In this document: positions 17,012 through 25,115 of the stretch, piece by piece
Numbering within the stretch: the stretch's first letter is position 1
Layout of the letters: the number at the start of each line of letters is the position of its first letter
Source of the DNA: Fusobacterium sp.
Lineage (GTDB): Bacteria > Fusobacteriota > Fusobacteriia > Fusobacteriales > Fusobacteriaceae
Length of the DNA stretch: 48,652 bases
Reading direction: 5' to 3'
NCBI GenBank assembly: GCA_020024915.1
Contig: JAHHSZ010000001.1
Span: 1 to 48,652 of the forward strand
Made by a program: the position numbers and the translations under genes
The notes under the pieces: generated by a model
Seen by the model: only the letters and a program-made list of their open reading frames with translations
The model's database searches: none
What the model was told of the DNA's origin: nothing

Positions 17012-18275
17012 GACTTAACTCCCCCTTTTCTAAAAACTCTAACATTATTTTTACATTTGTACTAAAAAACATATTTCCACAATGTCCACCATATGGATAG
17101 ATTAGTAATCTATTTCCAAAAGTTGACTCAAGAAATTTAAAATCACTCTCATCTAAAATCAACTCATCTGCATTTGTTACCACTGCTATTTTTGAACTAT
17201 TTTTTAAATAATTCTCTATATTATTCAATCTAGATCTCTCTGCCAATTGCTCTAACTTCAGATCTTTACCTAATTTTTCACGATAATATGGAAGTGCAAC
17301 CCTATTTATATACTCATTAAAAGTTGCAAAATTTATTTTCTCAAAATATCTAAACATTGGTGTAAACTTTTCAACTGGCTCCTTCACATAAACTTTTCTA
17401 TTATTTATCACATCGGTGATATAGTTTAAATCAATAGATGTCAATCTAAAAGCTCCTCCTATTAACTCTTGCATCTCTTTATTAGTTAATTTATTTTTAG
17501 AAAATAACTTGTAGATAGTCTCTATATCTATTGAAGTATACTCAGGTAATGTACTACTTACTACTGTATCTATAATCTTTTCTATCAAGCCACCTATTTT
17601 TTCAGCTCTCTCATTTTCAGGAAAATCTAGATAGCTATCCAATTTTAAGGCAGAATTATAGAGATTTACTGCTGGATTAATCATAAATACCCTTTTGAAA
17701 TTAAACTCTTTTTCCGACTCATCTATATATGATAATATTCCTGCTTCTGTTGCTCCTAAACTATAACCAACTACATAAAAGTCACTTATCTTTACTTTTT
17801 TAGATATTTTTTTATTAGTTTCTTTCATTATATTATAAATATCTTTTGAGTCTTCCATTATTAATCCAGGCATACGTGAGCTAGATCCATTAATAATAAA
17901 GTTATTATTCATTGGAGAAGAGATTGAAACAACATGATAACCTGCATCATAGAATATTCTCTGAAAATACTCCATTCTGATAGAGTTATGGGATGATCCT
18001 GTACCAGCCAATAAAAATATCAAAGGGGCCTCTGTCTTTTGTGATACCAATGAAAATTTAAAACCTTCATTATACCAAAACTCTTCACCTACTGCCTTTG
18101 TCCAAGGTAGCTTTATGCTATACTCTTTTCTTGGAATCTTTGTGCTCACTTCTTCAATCATTAAATTTGAACTTCCAAATATTGTTGCTATATTTGGATT
18201 ATGGAATGGATAATCATAACTTCCAAAAGAGAGCATAGATATAAATATATAAAATATTCCTGATAATTTCTTCAT
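17001..18275 (-). CDS. Secreted alpha/beta-hydrolase coupled to mlaA
   Basis: A 424-residue exported serine hydrolase. A short signal peptide (MKKLSGIFYIFISMLSFGS) is followed by an alpha/beta-hydrolase core. LIFLLAGTGSSHNS is the oxyanion-side motif and YVVGYSLGATEAG the nucleophile elbow with Ser near residue 172. NADELILDESD probably holds the acid, and YPYGGHCGNMFF the catalytic His near the C terminus. A lid-like helical insertion separates elbow and acid. The ATG at 18275 follows TTGGAGGATTAT, whose TTG (18287) is rejected as a start. Because it overlaps mlaA and is exported, a lipase or phospholipase role in the periplasm is a reasonable inference. Substrate unknown. Confidence 0.8.
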   Translation of the reverse strand: MKKLSGIFYIFISMLSFGSYDYPFHNPNIATIFGSSNLMIEEVSTKIPRKEYSIKLPWTKAVGEEFWYNEGFKFSLVSQKTEAPLIFLLAGTGSSHNSIRMEYFQRIFYDAGYHVVSISSPMNNNFIINGSSSRMPGLIMEDSKDIYNIMKETNKKISKKVKISDFYVVGYSLGATEAGILSYIDESEKEFNFKRVFMINPAVNLYNSALKLDSYLDFPENERAEKIGGLIEKIIDTVVSSTLPEYTSIDIETIYKLFSKNKLTNKEMQELIGGAFRLTSIDLNYITDVINNRKVYVKEPVEKFTPMFRYFEKINFATFNEYINRVALPYYREKLGKDLKLEQLAERSRLNNIENYLKNSSKIAVVTNADELILDESDFKFLESTFGNRLLIYPYGGHCGNMFFSTNVKIMLEFLEKGELSHEI

Positions 18276-18307
18276 ATAATCCTCCAATTTTTAATCTGTA
18301 CTTTAAT

Positions 18308-18336
18308 ATTTTACTTCATAAATACTGTTTTTTCAA
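18308..18336 (-). promoter_or_regulatory. Promoter of the hydrolase-mlaA-pepV operon
   Basis: Minus-strand TTGAAA (18336-18331), 17-bp spacer, TAAAAT (18313-18308), about 30 bases before the hydrolase start. Confidence 0.6.
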
Positions 18337-18419
18337 TGAAAAAATAATTATTATGAAAAATGTAAATTTGAACTATATCCTGCCAAGTACTCAATTTAAT
18401 TATCAACATTTTTTCTTTT

Positions 18420-18690
18420 TCATTTATTGAGTTTTCTATATTCTTGAGGACTTCGCTCCCCTAGATTATAACCTTTCTTCATTGTAAAATTTTACATATG
18501 ATGATATAGCTTCTTCTAAAATTCTTCTAACTTTTCATATTTCTTTAAATAATATTTTTCTGTTTTTAAATTCCACCAAAATCCTTCCATTGGACTATTA
18601 TCTATACTTTTACCTACTCTTGACATACTATGAGTTAGTCTTAGTCTCTCTATTTCTTTTTTATACTCATATGATGTAATAAGTTAAAGA
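18420..18690 (-). pseudogene. Decayed IS3-family transposase (IS150-like OrfB C terminus)
   Basis: Read on the minus strand this stretch gives the C-terminal integrase core of an IS3-family transposase. HSMSRVGKSIDNSPMEGFW is followed by NLKTEKYYLKKYEKLEEF and then a stop. The reading continues in another frame as EEAISSYVKFYNEERL, and after a further shift as LGERSPQEYRKLN with a stop at 18420. At least two frameshifts and a small deletion (the usual RLQSRLG junction) break it, and the N-terminal two-thirds is missing. Only the final catalytic-Glu region is left, so it is inactive. It fills the gap between the amidase and hydrolase genes. Confidence 0.88.
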
Positions 18691-18696
18691 ATCAAA

Positions 18697-19527
18697 CTAT
18701 TTTTTATATTTCCTATTCAATGCTCTCAATATAGCATATGTTTCCAAATCCATATTTCCAGTTACATTTTTAGGGTTAAAGTGAGCTTGAAAGTTATATA
18801 TTACTCTTCTACTCTCTTCGTCCCACTCATCATTATAATTTATTTTATACCCATATTTTCTAAATTCCTCTTTTATTTTTTCAACAGGAGTTACTTGATA
18901 TAATTTTTCATTCATAAAAAACCTCTTATCTTTCTCATCATACCAAGCACCTATTCCATACTCTCTATAAAGCAATTCCCAAGGAAACTTTGGACCTGGA
19001 TCAATTTTCCTTGTAGGAGCTATATCTGAATGTCCTACAATATCATATGGTTTTATTTTATATTCAGTTATTAGTTTTTGAAGTAAGCTTGCTAATTTCT
19101 TTATCTGCCCCTCTTGAAAATATAAATACTCCTCTCTTGGTATGAAAAAACCATACTTTTTCTCCATTTCATTATATTTTCTTACCCCTCTATTACTTAT
19201 CTCTATCCCTATGGATGTATCATTTAAATTACTTCGTCCACTAAACTCACTCATACCTGCGTGCCAAGCCCTTTTCTCCAATGGAACAAGATTATATATA
19301 GGTTCCTCATCTTTAGTGGAAATAAAATAGTGTGAACTAACATTTCCTTGAGTCAATCCTCTTAAGCCTACTTCATCTGTTGTTGCTGTATAGTGTAATA
19401 CTATAAATTTTACTCTTTCATTCATTCCCTTAGATAAATACTTTTTACTATTAACAGTATAATTAATTCTAGAACATGACAAAGATAAAATTATAGTTAG
19501 AGTAAACATAATTATTTTTTTTAACAT
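18697..19527 (-). CDS. N-acetylmuramoyl-L-alanine amidase, AmiD-like lipoprotein
   Basis: Zinc amidase that cleaves the bond between MurNAc and L-Ala in peptidoglycan or anhydro-muropeptides, predicted in the envelope. Residues 1-18 form a lipoprotein signal with lipobox LSLSC. The Amidase_2 domain follows: VKFIVLHYTAT (first zinc His), SSHYFIS, KRAWHAGMS, SIGIEISNRG, and VGHSDIAPTRKIDPGPKFPW (second His, acid and lysine region). Residues about 205-270 look like a PG-binding_1 helical domain (YNFQAHFNPKNVTGNMD). The order and lipid anchor match AmiD (276 residues). It is divergent from HU across a shared promoter region. The IS remnant abuts its 3' end. Confidence 0.9.
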   Translation of the reverse strand: MLKKIIMFTLTIILSLSCSRINYTVNSKKYLSKGMNERVKFIVLHYTATTDEVGLRGLTQGNVSSHYFISTKDEEPIYNLVPLEKRAWHAGMSEFSGRSNLNDTSIGIEISNRGVRKYNEMEKKYGFFIPREEYLYFQEGQIKKLASLLQKLITEYKIKPYDIVGHSDIAPTRKIDPGPKFPWELLYREYGIGAWYDEKDKRFFMNEKLYQVTPVEKIKEEFRKYGYKINYNDEWDEESRRVIYNFQAHFNPKNVTGNMDLETYAILRALNRKYKK

Positions 19528-19558
19528 TTTTTATCTCCTAAAGCATTTTTTCTAGTAT

Positions 19559-19587
19559 ATTTTACAATATTTTAAAAAAAATAGCAA
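19559..19587 (-). promoter_or_regulatory. Predicted promoter of the amidase gene
   Basis: Minus-strand TTGCTA (19587-19582), 17-bp spacer, TAAAAT (19564-19559). It lies back to back with the HU promoter. Confidence 0.45.
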
Positions 19588-19604
19588 AAATTTATAAAAA
19601 ATTA

Positions 19605-19633
19605 TTGTAAATGTTTGGATTTTGTGATATAAC
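19605..19633 (+). promoter_or_regulatory. HU gene promoter
   Basis: TTGTAA (19605-19610), 17-bp spacer, TATAAC (19628-19633) with TGA making an extended -10. The start codon is about 32 bases after the expected transcript start. Confidence 0.6.
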
Positions 19634-19671
19634 ATAGAAACTTGCGTATTTATAAATTTTAGGAGGATAAA

Positions 19672-19947
19672 ATGACAAAAAAAGATTTTACAAAAGTTTT
19701 ATTTGAAAAAGGAATATTTGCTTCTAAAGCTGAAGCTGAAAGAAAATTTGACTCTATCCTTGAAGTTCTTGAAGAAAACTTAAAAGCTGGAGAAGAAATC
19801 AACTTTATCGGTTGGGGAAAATTTGAAGTTGTAGAGAAAGCTGAAAGAATTGGAAGAAACCCTAAAACAGGTGAAGAAATCGTAATTCCTGCTAAAAAGA
19901 CTGTTAAATTCAAAGCTGGAAAAAACCTAGTTGAAAAAATGAACTAA
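19672..19947 (+). CDS. hup: HU-family DNA-binding protein
   Basis: Histone-like nucleoid protein of 91 residues that bends DNA as a dimer. The N-terminal helices begin MTKKDFTKVLFEKG. The HU signature is INFIGWGKFEVVEKAERIG and the DNA-contacting arm is RNPKTGEEIVIPAKK with the conserved intercalating proline. KFKAGKNLVEKMN closes the fold. TAGGAGGATAAA is a strong ribosome site. It is a single-gene unit with its own promoter and terminator, as expected for a highly expressed protein. HU and IHF share this fold; a homodimeric HU is more likely here. Confidence 0.95.
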   Translation: MTKKDFTKVLFEKGIFASKAEAERKFDSILEVLEENLKAGEEINFIGWGKFEVVEKAERIGRNPKTGEEIVIPAKKTVKFKAGKNLVEKMN

Positions 19948-19953
19948 TTACAT

Positions 19954-19977
19954 AAAGGAGCTACTCAGCTCCTTTTT
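19954..19977 (+). terminator. HU gene terminator
   Basis: AAAGGAGCT (19954-19962) pairs with AGCTCCTTT (19967-19975) around a four-base loop, with TTTTT at the end. Confidence 0.9.
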
Positions 19978-20040
19978 ATAATTATTAATTCTCCAATACT
20001 ATTTATTGTTTAAACTTTCAATTAATCCAAATATAAATAT

Positions 20041-20068
20041 ATAAAAAGAGCAGATTTCTCTGCTCTTT
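20041..20068 (-). terminator. Fructose-bisphosphate aldolase terminator
   Basis: AAAGAGCAGA (20045-20054) pairs with TCTGCTCTTT (20059-20068). On the minus strand TTTTTAT follows the stem. Confidence 0.9.
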
Positions 20069-20072
20069 AAAA

Positions 20073-21053
20073 TTATTTAGTTCCTTTTTTATAAGCTCCT
20101 TCAGATCCGAAAACATCAACAATTTTAGTTTTGTAGTAAGCTTTCATCTCATCTTTAGCTGCTCCTAAGTATTTTCTAGGGTCAAACTCTTTTGGATTAG
20201 TTCCTAATACTCTTCTGATAGCTGCTGTAAAAGCCAATCTTCCATCAGTATCTACATTTATTTTAGCTACTGCTGATTTAGATGCTTTTCTTAATTGAAT
20301 ATCTGGTATTCCAATAGCATCTTTAACTTCTCCACCAAACTCTTTTATCATAGAAGTATATTGTTGAGGAACTGCAGATGATCCGTGTAAAACAATTGGG
20401 AATCCAGGTATTCTTCTTTCAATCTCTTCTAATATATCAAGTCTTAATTTAGGATCTTCTCCTGGTTTGAATTTGTGAGCTCCATGAGAAGTCCCAATAG
20501 CTATTGCTAGTGAATCTACTCCTGTTTTTGTTACGAACTCTTCAACTTCATCTGGGTTTGTATAAGTGTGTGATTCGGCCTTAACATCATCTTCTATTCC
20601 TGCAAGTACTCCTAATTCAGCCTCTACAGTAACATCTTTTGAGTGAGCATACTCTACAACTTCTTTTGAAACTTCTATATTTTTAGCGAAATCATAGTGT
20701 GATCCATCAATCATTACTGATGAAAACCCTGCTTCGATACAAGTTTTTACAGTTACTAAATCTGGACCATGATCTAAGTGTAAAGCTACTGGTATATCTG
20801 ATCCCATATTTCTAGCTCTGTCTACTGCTGCTTTAGCTAATAAAGGTGCTACATCTGCTCCCATATATCCTAAAGCTCCTTTTGAACATTGTAGAATTAC
20901 TGGTGATCCCATCTCAGCACAAGCTTCAACTATAGCTAATGCCATCTCCATATTGTTAAAGTTAAAAGCTGGTACTGAATATCCTTCTTTATTTGCTTTT
21001 GCAAACATCTCTTTTGTGTTTGAAAGACCTAATTCTTTATAATTGTATCCCAT
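20073..21053 (-). CDS. fba: Class II fructose-1,6-bisphosphate aldolase
   Basis: Zinc aldolase interconverting fructose-1,6-bisphosphate with dihydroxyacetone phosphate and glyceraldehyde-3-phosphate in glycolysis and gluconeogenesis. The 326 residues include YSVPAFNFNNMEM at the start, VALHLDHGPDL (zinc His and catalytic Asp), SVMIDGSHYDFAKNI, and AELGVLAGIEDD. AIAIGTSHGAHKF and IVLHGSSAVPQQ (zinc His and substrate phosphate) follow. Histidines in both HLDHG and VLHGSS are intact. It is a single gene with a good promoter 30 bases upstream and a strong terminator five bases downstream, consistent with high expression. Confidence 0.96.
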   Translation of the reverse strand: MGYNYKELGLSNTKEMFAKANKEGYSVPAFNFNNMEMALAIVEACAEMGSPVILQCSKGALGYMGADVAPLLAKAAVDRARNMGSDIPVALHLDHGPDLVTVKTCIEAGFSSVMIDGSHYDFAKNIEVSKEVVEYAHSKDVTVEAELGVLAGIEDDVKAESHTYTNPDEVEEFVTKTGVDSLAIAIGTSHGAHKFKPGEDPKLRLDILEEIERRIPGFPIVLHGSSAVPQQYTSMIKEFGGEVKDAIGIPDIQLRKASKSAVAKINVDTDGRLAFTAAIRRVLGTNPKEFDPRKYLGAAKDEMKAYYKTKIVDVFGSEGAYKKGTK

Positions 21054-21083
21054 TTTTTTCCTCCTGAAAAATTATATATATTA

Positions 21084-21112
21084 ATTTTAACAAAAATTGA
21101 TAATAAAATCAA
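21084..21112 (-). promoter_or_regulatory. Aldolase promoter
   Basis: Minus-strand TTGATT (21112-21107), 17-bp spacer, TAAAAT (21089-21084) with TGT before the -10. Confidence 0.6.
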
Positions 21113-21140
21113 TTAGAGAATTTTCCATTTTTTATTTAGA

Positions 21141-21611
21141 TTAATTTTTTACTTTTATTTGTTTCAAAATATATCTAAAAAAACTCTTAATTCTCATTCT
21201 TTTCTTTACCATTATCATTGCTTCTGGCACTAACTCAATAACTGTTTCTATAGTGTTCTGATACTTTGAAAATCTACCCTCTAATAACTTTTGAGTAGAA
21301 ACTATCCAAGAGAGAAGAAGTAGATTAAAAATTCTTAAAAGATTTAGCAAGAAATTTATAACTCCTTCTTTTGTTAGATAAAAGTTATAAACTTTAACAA
21401 TTACCTCTCCCTCTTGTATATAAAATATCTGAAATAAACAAGTTATAAAATAGAACAAAAATAAAAATTTCACTCTTCTTATGTGTTTCATTAAATCCTT
21501 ATTATATTTTAGATTGAGTATAAATAAAATAACAGTTGATATTCCAATATAATATAGATTGCTATAAAATATATTAACTAGTAGTAGTATTAACAGACTA
21601 CTTTTTAACAA
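21141..21611 (-). CDS. Short EcfT/CbiQ-like membrane protein
   Basis: A 156-residue protein with four or five hydrophobic segments. FYLTKEGVINFLLNLLRIFN followed by LLLLSWIVST matches the pattern of EcfT/CbiQ energy-coupling transmembrane proteins, where a T-R/K-EG turn precedes a long helix. ELVPEAMIMVKKRMRIKSF at the end resembles the coupling-helix region. It is much shorter than a normal EcfT (about 260) and lacks the Ala-Arg-Gly motifs that contact the ATPase, so it is truncated or divergent. The start is a TTG at 21611, inside the end of serS (14-base overlap), with GGGAGGG upstream. No ECF ATPase gene is nearby. Confidence 0.55.
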   Translation of the reverse strand: MLKSSLLILLLVNIFYSNLYYIGISTVILFILNLKYNKDLMKHIRRVKFLFLFYFITCLFQIFYIQEGEVIVKVYNFYLTKEGVINFLLNLLRIFNLLLLSWIVSTQKLLEGRFSKYQNTIETVIELVPEAMIMVKKRMRIKSFFRYILKQIKVKN

Positions 21612-22869
21612 TTTCTAGCCCTCCCATGTATGGGACCAATACTTTTGGAATTAAAAATGATCCATCTTCTTGTTGGTAATTTTCCATTATAGCTACTAAT
21701 GTTCTTCCTACTGCTAATCCTGATCCATTTAGAGTATGGCAATACTCACTTTTAGAGCTTCCATTTGGTCTATATTTAAGTCCCATTCTTCTAGCTTGGA
21801 ATCCTTCACAGTTAGAACAAGAAGAGATTTCTCTATACTTTCCTTGAGAAGGTAACCACACTTCTAAGTCATAAGTTTTAGCTGCTCCAAAACCAATATC
21901 CCCTGTACATAATTGAATAACTCTATATGGTAATTCAAGCTTTTGTAGCACCATTTCAGCATTATTTACCATTTTTTCTAACTCATCATAAGAAGTTTCT
22001 GGAGTAGCAAGTTTAACCATTTCTACTTTGTTGAATTGGTGAAGTCTTATTATTCCTTTAACGTCTTTTCCATAAGATCCAGCTTCTCTTCTAAAACAAG
22101 GTGAATATGCTGTATAGTATTTTGGTAACTCTTTCTCATCTAATATCTCTTTTCTATGGATATTTGTCATAGTGATTTCTGAAGTAGATATTAAGAACAT
22201 ATCATCAGTTGTTCTATACATATCATCCTCAAATTTTGGAAGCTGTCCTGTTCCTTCACAAACCTCTCTTTTCACTATAAATGGAGTTATATGCTCAGTA
22301 TATCCGTGCTCTGTTGTGTGTAGATCTAGCATAAAGTTAATTAATGCTCTCTCTAATCTTGCTCCCAATCCTCTGTATAGAACAAATCTAGATCCTGCTA
22401 ACTTTGCTCCTCTTTCAAAATCAAGAATACCTAATCCTTCACCTATATCCCAGTGTGCTTTTGGTTCGAATGAAAACTCTTTTGGAGTTCCCCATCTTCT
22501 AATTTCAACATTTGCATCTTCATCTATCCCAAATGGAGTACTTTCATGATACATATTTGGGATTGTCATTTGAATATAAGTTAATTTCTCTTCAACTTCA
22601 GCTAATTTTGCATCTAATTCTTTTATTTGAGCAGAAACTTTTCCCATCTCTTCTATTAATACTGAAGCATCTTGCTTTTCTTTCTTCAATCTAGCTATTT
22701 CAGTAGATTCTTGGTTTCTTTTTTGTTTTAAAGCTTCTACCTCTCCTAAAATTGCTCTTCTTTTGTCATCTAGTTGAAAGAACTCGTCAAGAGTTAGATT
22801 ACTATTTCTATTTCTTAACATCTCTTCAACTTTTTCTCTGTTTTCACGTATGAATTTTAACTCTAACAT
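21598..22869 (-). CDS. serS: Seryl-tRNA synthetase
   Basis: Class II aminoacyl-tRNA synthetase charging tRNA-Ser (and tRNA-Sec where present). Length is 423 residues. The N-terminal 100 residues form the long antiparallel coiled-coil arm that holds the tRNA variable arm (lysine/glutamate-rich). The catalytic domain has motif 2 in the stretch SPCFRREAGSYGKDVKGI and motif 3 in NGSGLAVGRTLVAIMENY. HQFNKVEMV and EISSCSNCEGFQARRM are also classic SerS segments. The ATG at 22869 follows GAGGAGAAAAGAGT; an upstream in-frame start at 22887 would include the ribosome site. It lies 26 bases after the DUF2344 gene in a long operon. Confidence 0.97.
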   Translation of the reverse strand: MLELKFIRENREKVEEMLRNRNSNLTLDEFFQLDDKRRAILGEVEALKQKRNQESTEIARLKKEKQDASVLIEEMGKVSAQIKELDAKLAEVEEKLTYIQMTIPNMYHESTPFGIDEDANVEIRRWGTPKEFSFEPKAHWDIGEGLGILDFERGAKLAGSRFVLYRGLGARLERALINFMLDLHTTEHGYTEHITPFIVKREVCEGTGQLPKFEDDMYRTTDDMFLISTSEITMTNIHRKEILDEKELPKYYTAYSPCFRREAGSYGKDVKGIIRLHQFNKVEMVKLATPETSYDELEKMVNNAEMVLQKLELPYRVIQLCTGDIGFGAAKTYDLEVWLPSQGKYREISSCSNCEGFQARRMGLKYRPNGSSKSEYCHTLNGSGLAVGRTLVAIMENYQQEDGSFLIPKVLVPYMGGLEIVKK

Positions 22870-22895
22870 ACTCTTTTCTCCTCTCACAATATATT

Positions 22896-23489
22896 TTAAT
22901 TGTTAGTTTTATAACCTAATCTTTTTATTTTTACATTTTGTTGCTCTATTCCTACCATCTCTAAATATGAGTTTGGTGATGTGTTTATAATCTCCATAGA
23001 GATCTTATCTCCCTCTCTCGAAAAAAATCTTAATCTCTCTTTTAAGTTTCTAGTTACAACCTTTCCCTTTTTTTCTCTAACTTCAAGTATTTCATCTCTA
23101 TTGAATAGCTCTTCAAGCCTATCCATATCTGAATTACTTCCCTCTACTTCATATAGCATATTCGTAAACTCTTCCATTATTGAAGACTTTCTAGGAATTT
23201 CTTCCACTTTATGCACTTTAAATCCCAATACTCCACTCTCATTAAGTCTTTTTACAACCTCTTCATTGGAAATTTCTCCATCTGTCTCAAAGTCCATAAT
23301 CTCATTATAAGCTTCTGTTCCCAAGGATATAGGACTTCCAAAGGACATCTTTGGTCTCGGATGAAATCCTTCACTATATTTTACAGGAATTTCCGATTTA
23401 TTGAATAGTCTCTCAAAAAATCTTAATAAGTCTAGATGGGATATAAATTTCATTTCTCCACATTTATCAAAATAAACTCTTTTCTTCAT
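22896..23489 (-). CDS. DUF2344 (TIGR03936, radical-SAM-linked) protein
   Basis: A 197-residue protein of the DUF2344/TIGR03936 family. The signature is in the N-terminal half: MKKRVYFDKCGEMKFISHLD, RFFERLFNKSEIPVKYSEGF and HPRPKMSFGSPISLG. In many bacteria it adjoins or is fused to a B12-binding-domain radical SAM protein (TIGR03960), which gives the family its name. That partner is not in this window. The role is unknown. The ATG at 23489 follows GAGGGAAGA, which rejects the longer in-frame start at 23534. It sits between lpxD and serS in the outer-membrane operon. I see no membrane segment or signal. Confidence 0.85.
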   Translation of the reverse strand: MKKRVYFDKCGEMKFISHLDLLRFFERLFNKSEIPVKYSEGFHPRPKMSFGSPISLGTEAYNEIMDFETDGEISNEEVVKRLNESGVLGFKVHKVEEIPRKSSIMEEFTNMLYEVEGSNSDMDRLEELFNRDEILEVREKKGKVVTRNLKERLRFFSREGDKISMEIINTSPNSYLEMVGIEQQNVKIKRLGYKTNN

Positions 23490-23560
23490 TCTTCCCTCAT
23501 CTTTTCCTATATTTGTATCTTTATATTTTACCACTTTCTAATAAAATTTCAAATATCTTT

Positions 23561-24568
23561 TTATTTTTCCTGTAATTTTTTCTCAATATTTCTTACTTTT
23601 TTCAATAAATCTGGAACTTTTTTCAATGCTATCTTCACCTTTAAGTCTTCTCTATGATCCATTAATGGGTATCCAGATAAAACTTGATTATCATCTACAT
23701 TTCCTATTACACCGGATTTAGCAGCAATTACAACATTACTTCCTATTTTTATGTGCCCAGCTATTCCAACTTGTCCAGCCAATGTTGTATTATTTCCAAC
23801 CTCTACACTTCCTGCTATTCCAACTTGAGAAACAATTAAACAATTCTCTCCTATTATGTCATTATGAGCAATCTGTACCAGATTATCTATCTTAGTATAT
23901 TTTTTTATTACAGTATCTCCAATAGCTCCTCTGTCAATAGTTGTATTAGCTCCAATCTCTACATTGTCCTCTATTACTACACTACCTATCTGATCTATCT
24001 TAGTGTTATTCCCACCTACTTTTACAAATCCAAAACCATCAGACCCTATTACTGCCCCAGGTTGAATTACACAGTTCTTTCCAATTTTACAGAATTCTCT
24101 CACAGTAACATTTGAGTATATTGTACTCCCCTCTCCAATTGTAACTCCTTCACCAATAGTTACATTTGGGTAGATTGTAACATTATCATCTATCACTACA
24201 TCATGCCCTACATATACATTCGGTCCTAATTTAACATTTTTACCTATCACACTTGAATCCTCTATCATTTTTTCAAAAGGTTTTGTCTCTCTCTTAAAAA
24301 AATTCAAAAGTTTTGGCATCAATGTTCTTGGATTCTCTTTTACTACCAAGTACATTTTTCCAATATTAGGTAGTGGTATGTCTGGTACTAATACTACTTT
24401 TGCATTAGTTTTATTTAATTTTTTTAAAAACTTCTCATCTGAAGCAAATGTTACATTCTCCTCATGAGCTTGAAAAAAGGGAGCAAGCCCAGAAACATAT
24501 TCTAGACTTAAATCTCCCTTTACTTCACACTCTAGGAGGCTCACTAACTCTTTAATACTATATCTCAT
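23561..24568 (-). CDS. lpxD: UDP-3-O-acylglucosamine N-acyltransferase (lipid A synthesis)
   Basis: Adds the N-linked hydroxyacyl chain from acyl-ACP to UDP-3-O-acyl-glucosamine, the third step of lipid A synthesis. The 335 residues comprise a small N-terminal uridine-binding domain (to about residue 100), then a left-handed beta-helix of hexapeptide repeats (IGKNVKLGPNVYVGHDVVID and onward), and a short C-terminal helix. The catalytic histidine is in VQIAHNDIIGENC. Of two adjacent ATGs (24571 and 24568) the second is better spaced from GGAGG. It follows skp by 22 bases. Its presence is strong evidence for a lipopolysaccharide-bearing outer membrane. Confidence 0.95.
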   Translation of the reverse strand: MRYSIKELVSLLECEVKGDLSLEYVSGLAPFFQAHEENVTFASDEKFLKKLNKTNAKVVLVPDIPLPNIGKMYLVVKENPRTLMPKLLNFFKRETKPFEKMIEDSSVIGKNVKLGPNVYVGHDVVIDDNVTIYPNVTIGEGVTIGEGSTIYSNVTVREFCKIGKNCVIQPGAVIGSDGFGFVKVGGNNTKIDQIGSVVIEDNVEIGANTTIDRGAIGDTVIKKYTKIDNLVQIAHNDIIGENCLIVSQVGIAGSVEVGNNTTLAGQVGIAGHIKIGSNVVIAAKSGVIGNVDDNQVLSGYPLMDHREDLKVKIALKKVPDLLKKVRNIEKKLQEK

Positions 24569-24590
24569 CATTATCCTCCTAGTTCAACAC

Positions 24591-25070
24591 TTATTTTTTA
24601 GATTTTTCCATAGCTTTTATTACATCAGCAGTAATATCTTTTCCACCAAATTTTACTGCTCCAGCTTCTAATATATAATCATATTTCTCTGCTTTTGCTA
24701 CTGAGTCTATAGCTGATTGCATTGCTCTATCTATCTCTTGCATTCTTGTATACTCTTCTTTGCTTAACTTAGCTTGTGAATCTCTTACAAATTTTTGGAA
24801 TGCTTCAACTTGCTTTTGGAATCCCTCTTTCTCTTTATCAGTTATTTTGTTTCCTTTAGATTGAAGCTCTAATTGTGCTTTTTGAAGAGCAACTTCTTTT
24901 TGTTTTATCTCGTTCTCTAATCTATTTTTCTCTTTGTTTAAGTTCTCTTGGATTGTTTTAGTTTGAGAGTATTTTGAAAATGCCTCTTGTGAGTTTACAT
25001 ACCCTATTTTTTCAGCTAAAACTGATGCTGATAAGCTTAATGCCATAATTGTTACTATTATTTTTTTCAT
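24591..25070 (-). CDS. skp: OmpH/Skp-family periplasmic chaperone
   Basis: Periplasmic holdase that carries unfolded outer-membrane proteins to the BAM complex as a trimer. It has 159 residues: a Sec signal (MKKIIVTIMALSLSASVLA, then EKIGYVNSQ), the conserved KIGYVNSQEAFSKY core start, two long coiled-coil arms rich in Lys, Gln and Glu (residues about 40-115), and DYILEAGAVKFGGKDITADV as the closing core strand. It starts 45 bases after bamA and shares the operon with lpxD, the classic bamA-skp-lpxD order of Gram-negative bacteria. Confidence 0.93.
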   Translation of the reverse strand: MKKIIVTIMALSLSASVLAEKIGYVNSQEAFSKYSQTKTIQENLNKEKNRLENEIKQKEVALQKAQLELQSKGNKITDKEKEGFQKQVEAFQKFVRDSQAKLSKEEYTRMQEIDRAMQSAIDSVAKAEKYDYILEAGAVKFGGKDITADVIKAMEKSKK

Positions 25071-25115
25071 TATATTACCTCCAAAGTATAATTTTTTTAT
25101 TATTTTATATATATA

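Noticed and set aside
18379..18387. CCTGCCAAG as an insertion-sequence end shared with 45490-45498 and, reversed in part, 41349-41356
   Set aside because: The match is only eight or nine bases, one copy lies inside the riboswitch aptamer, and no terminal inverted repeats or target duplications are visible.
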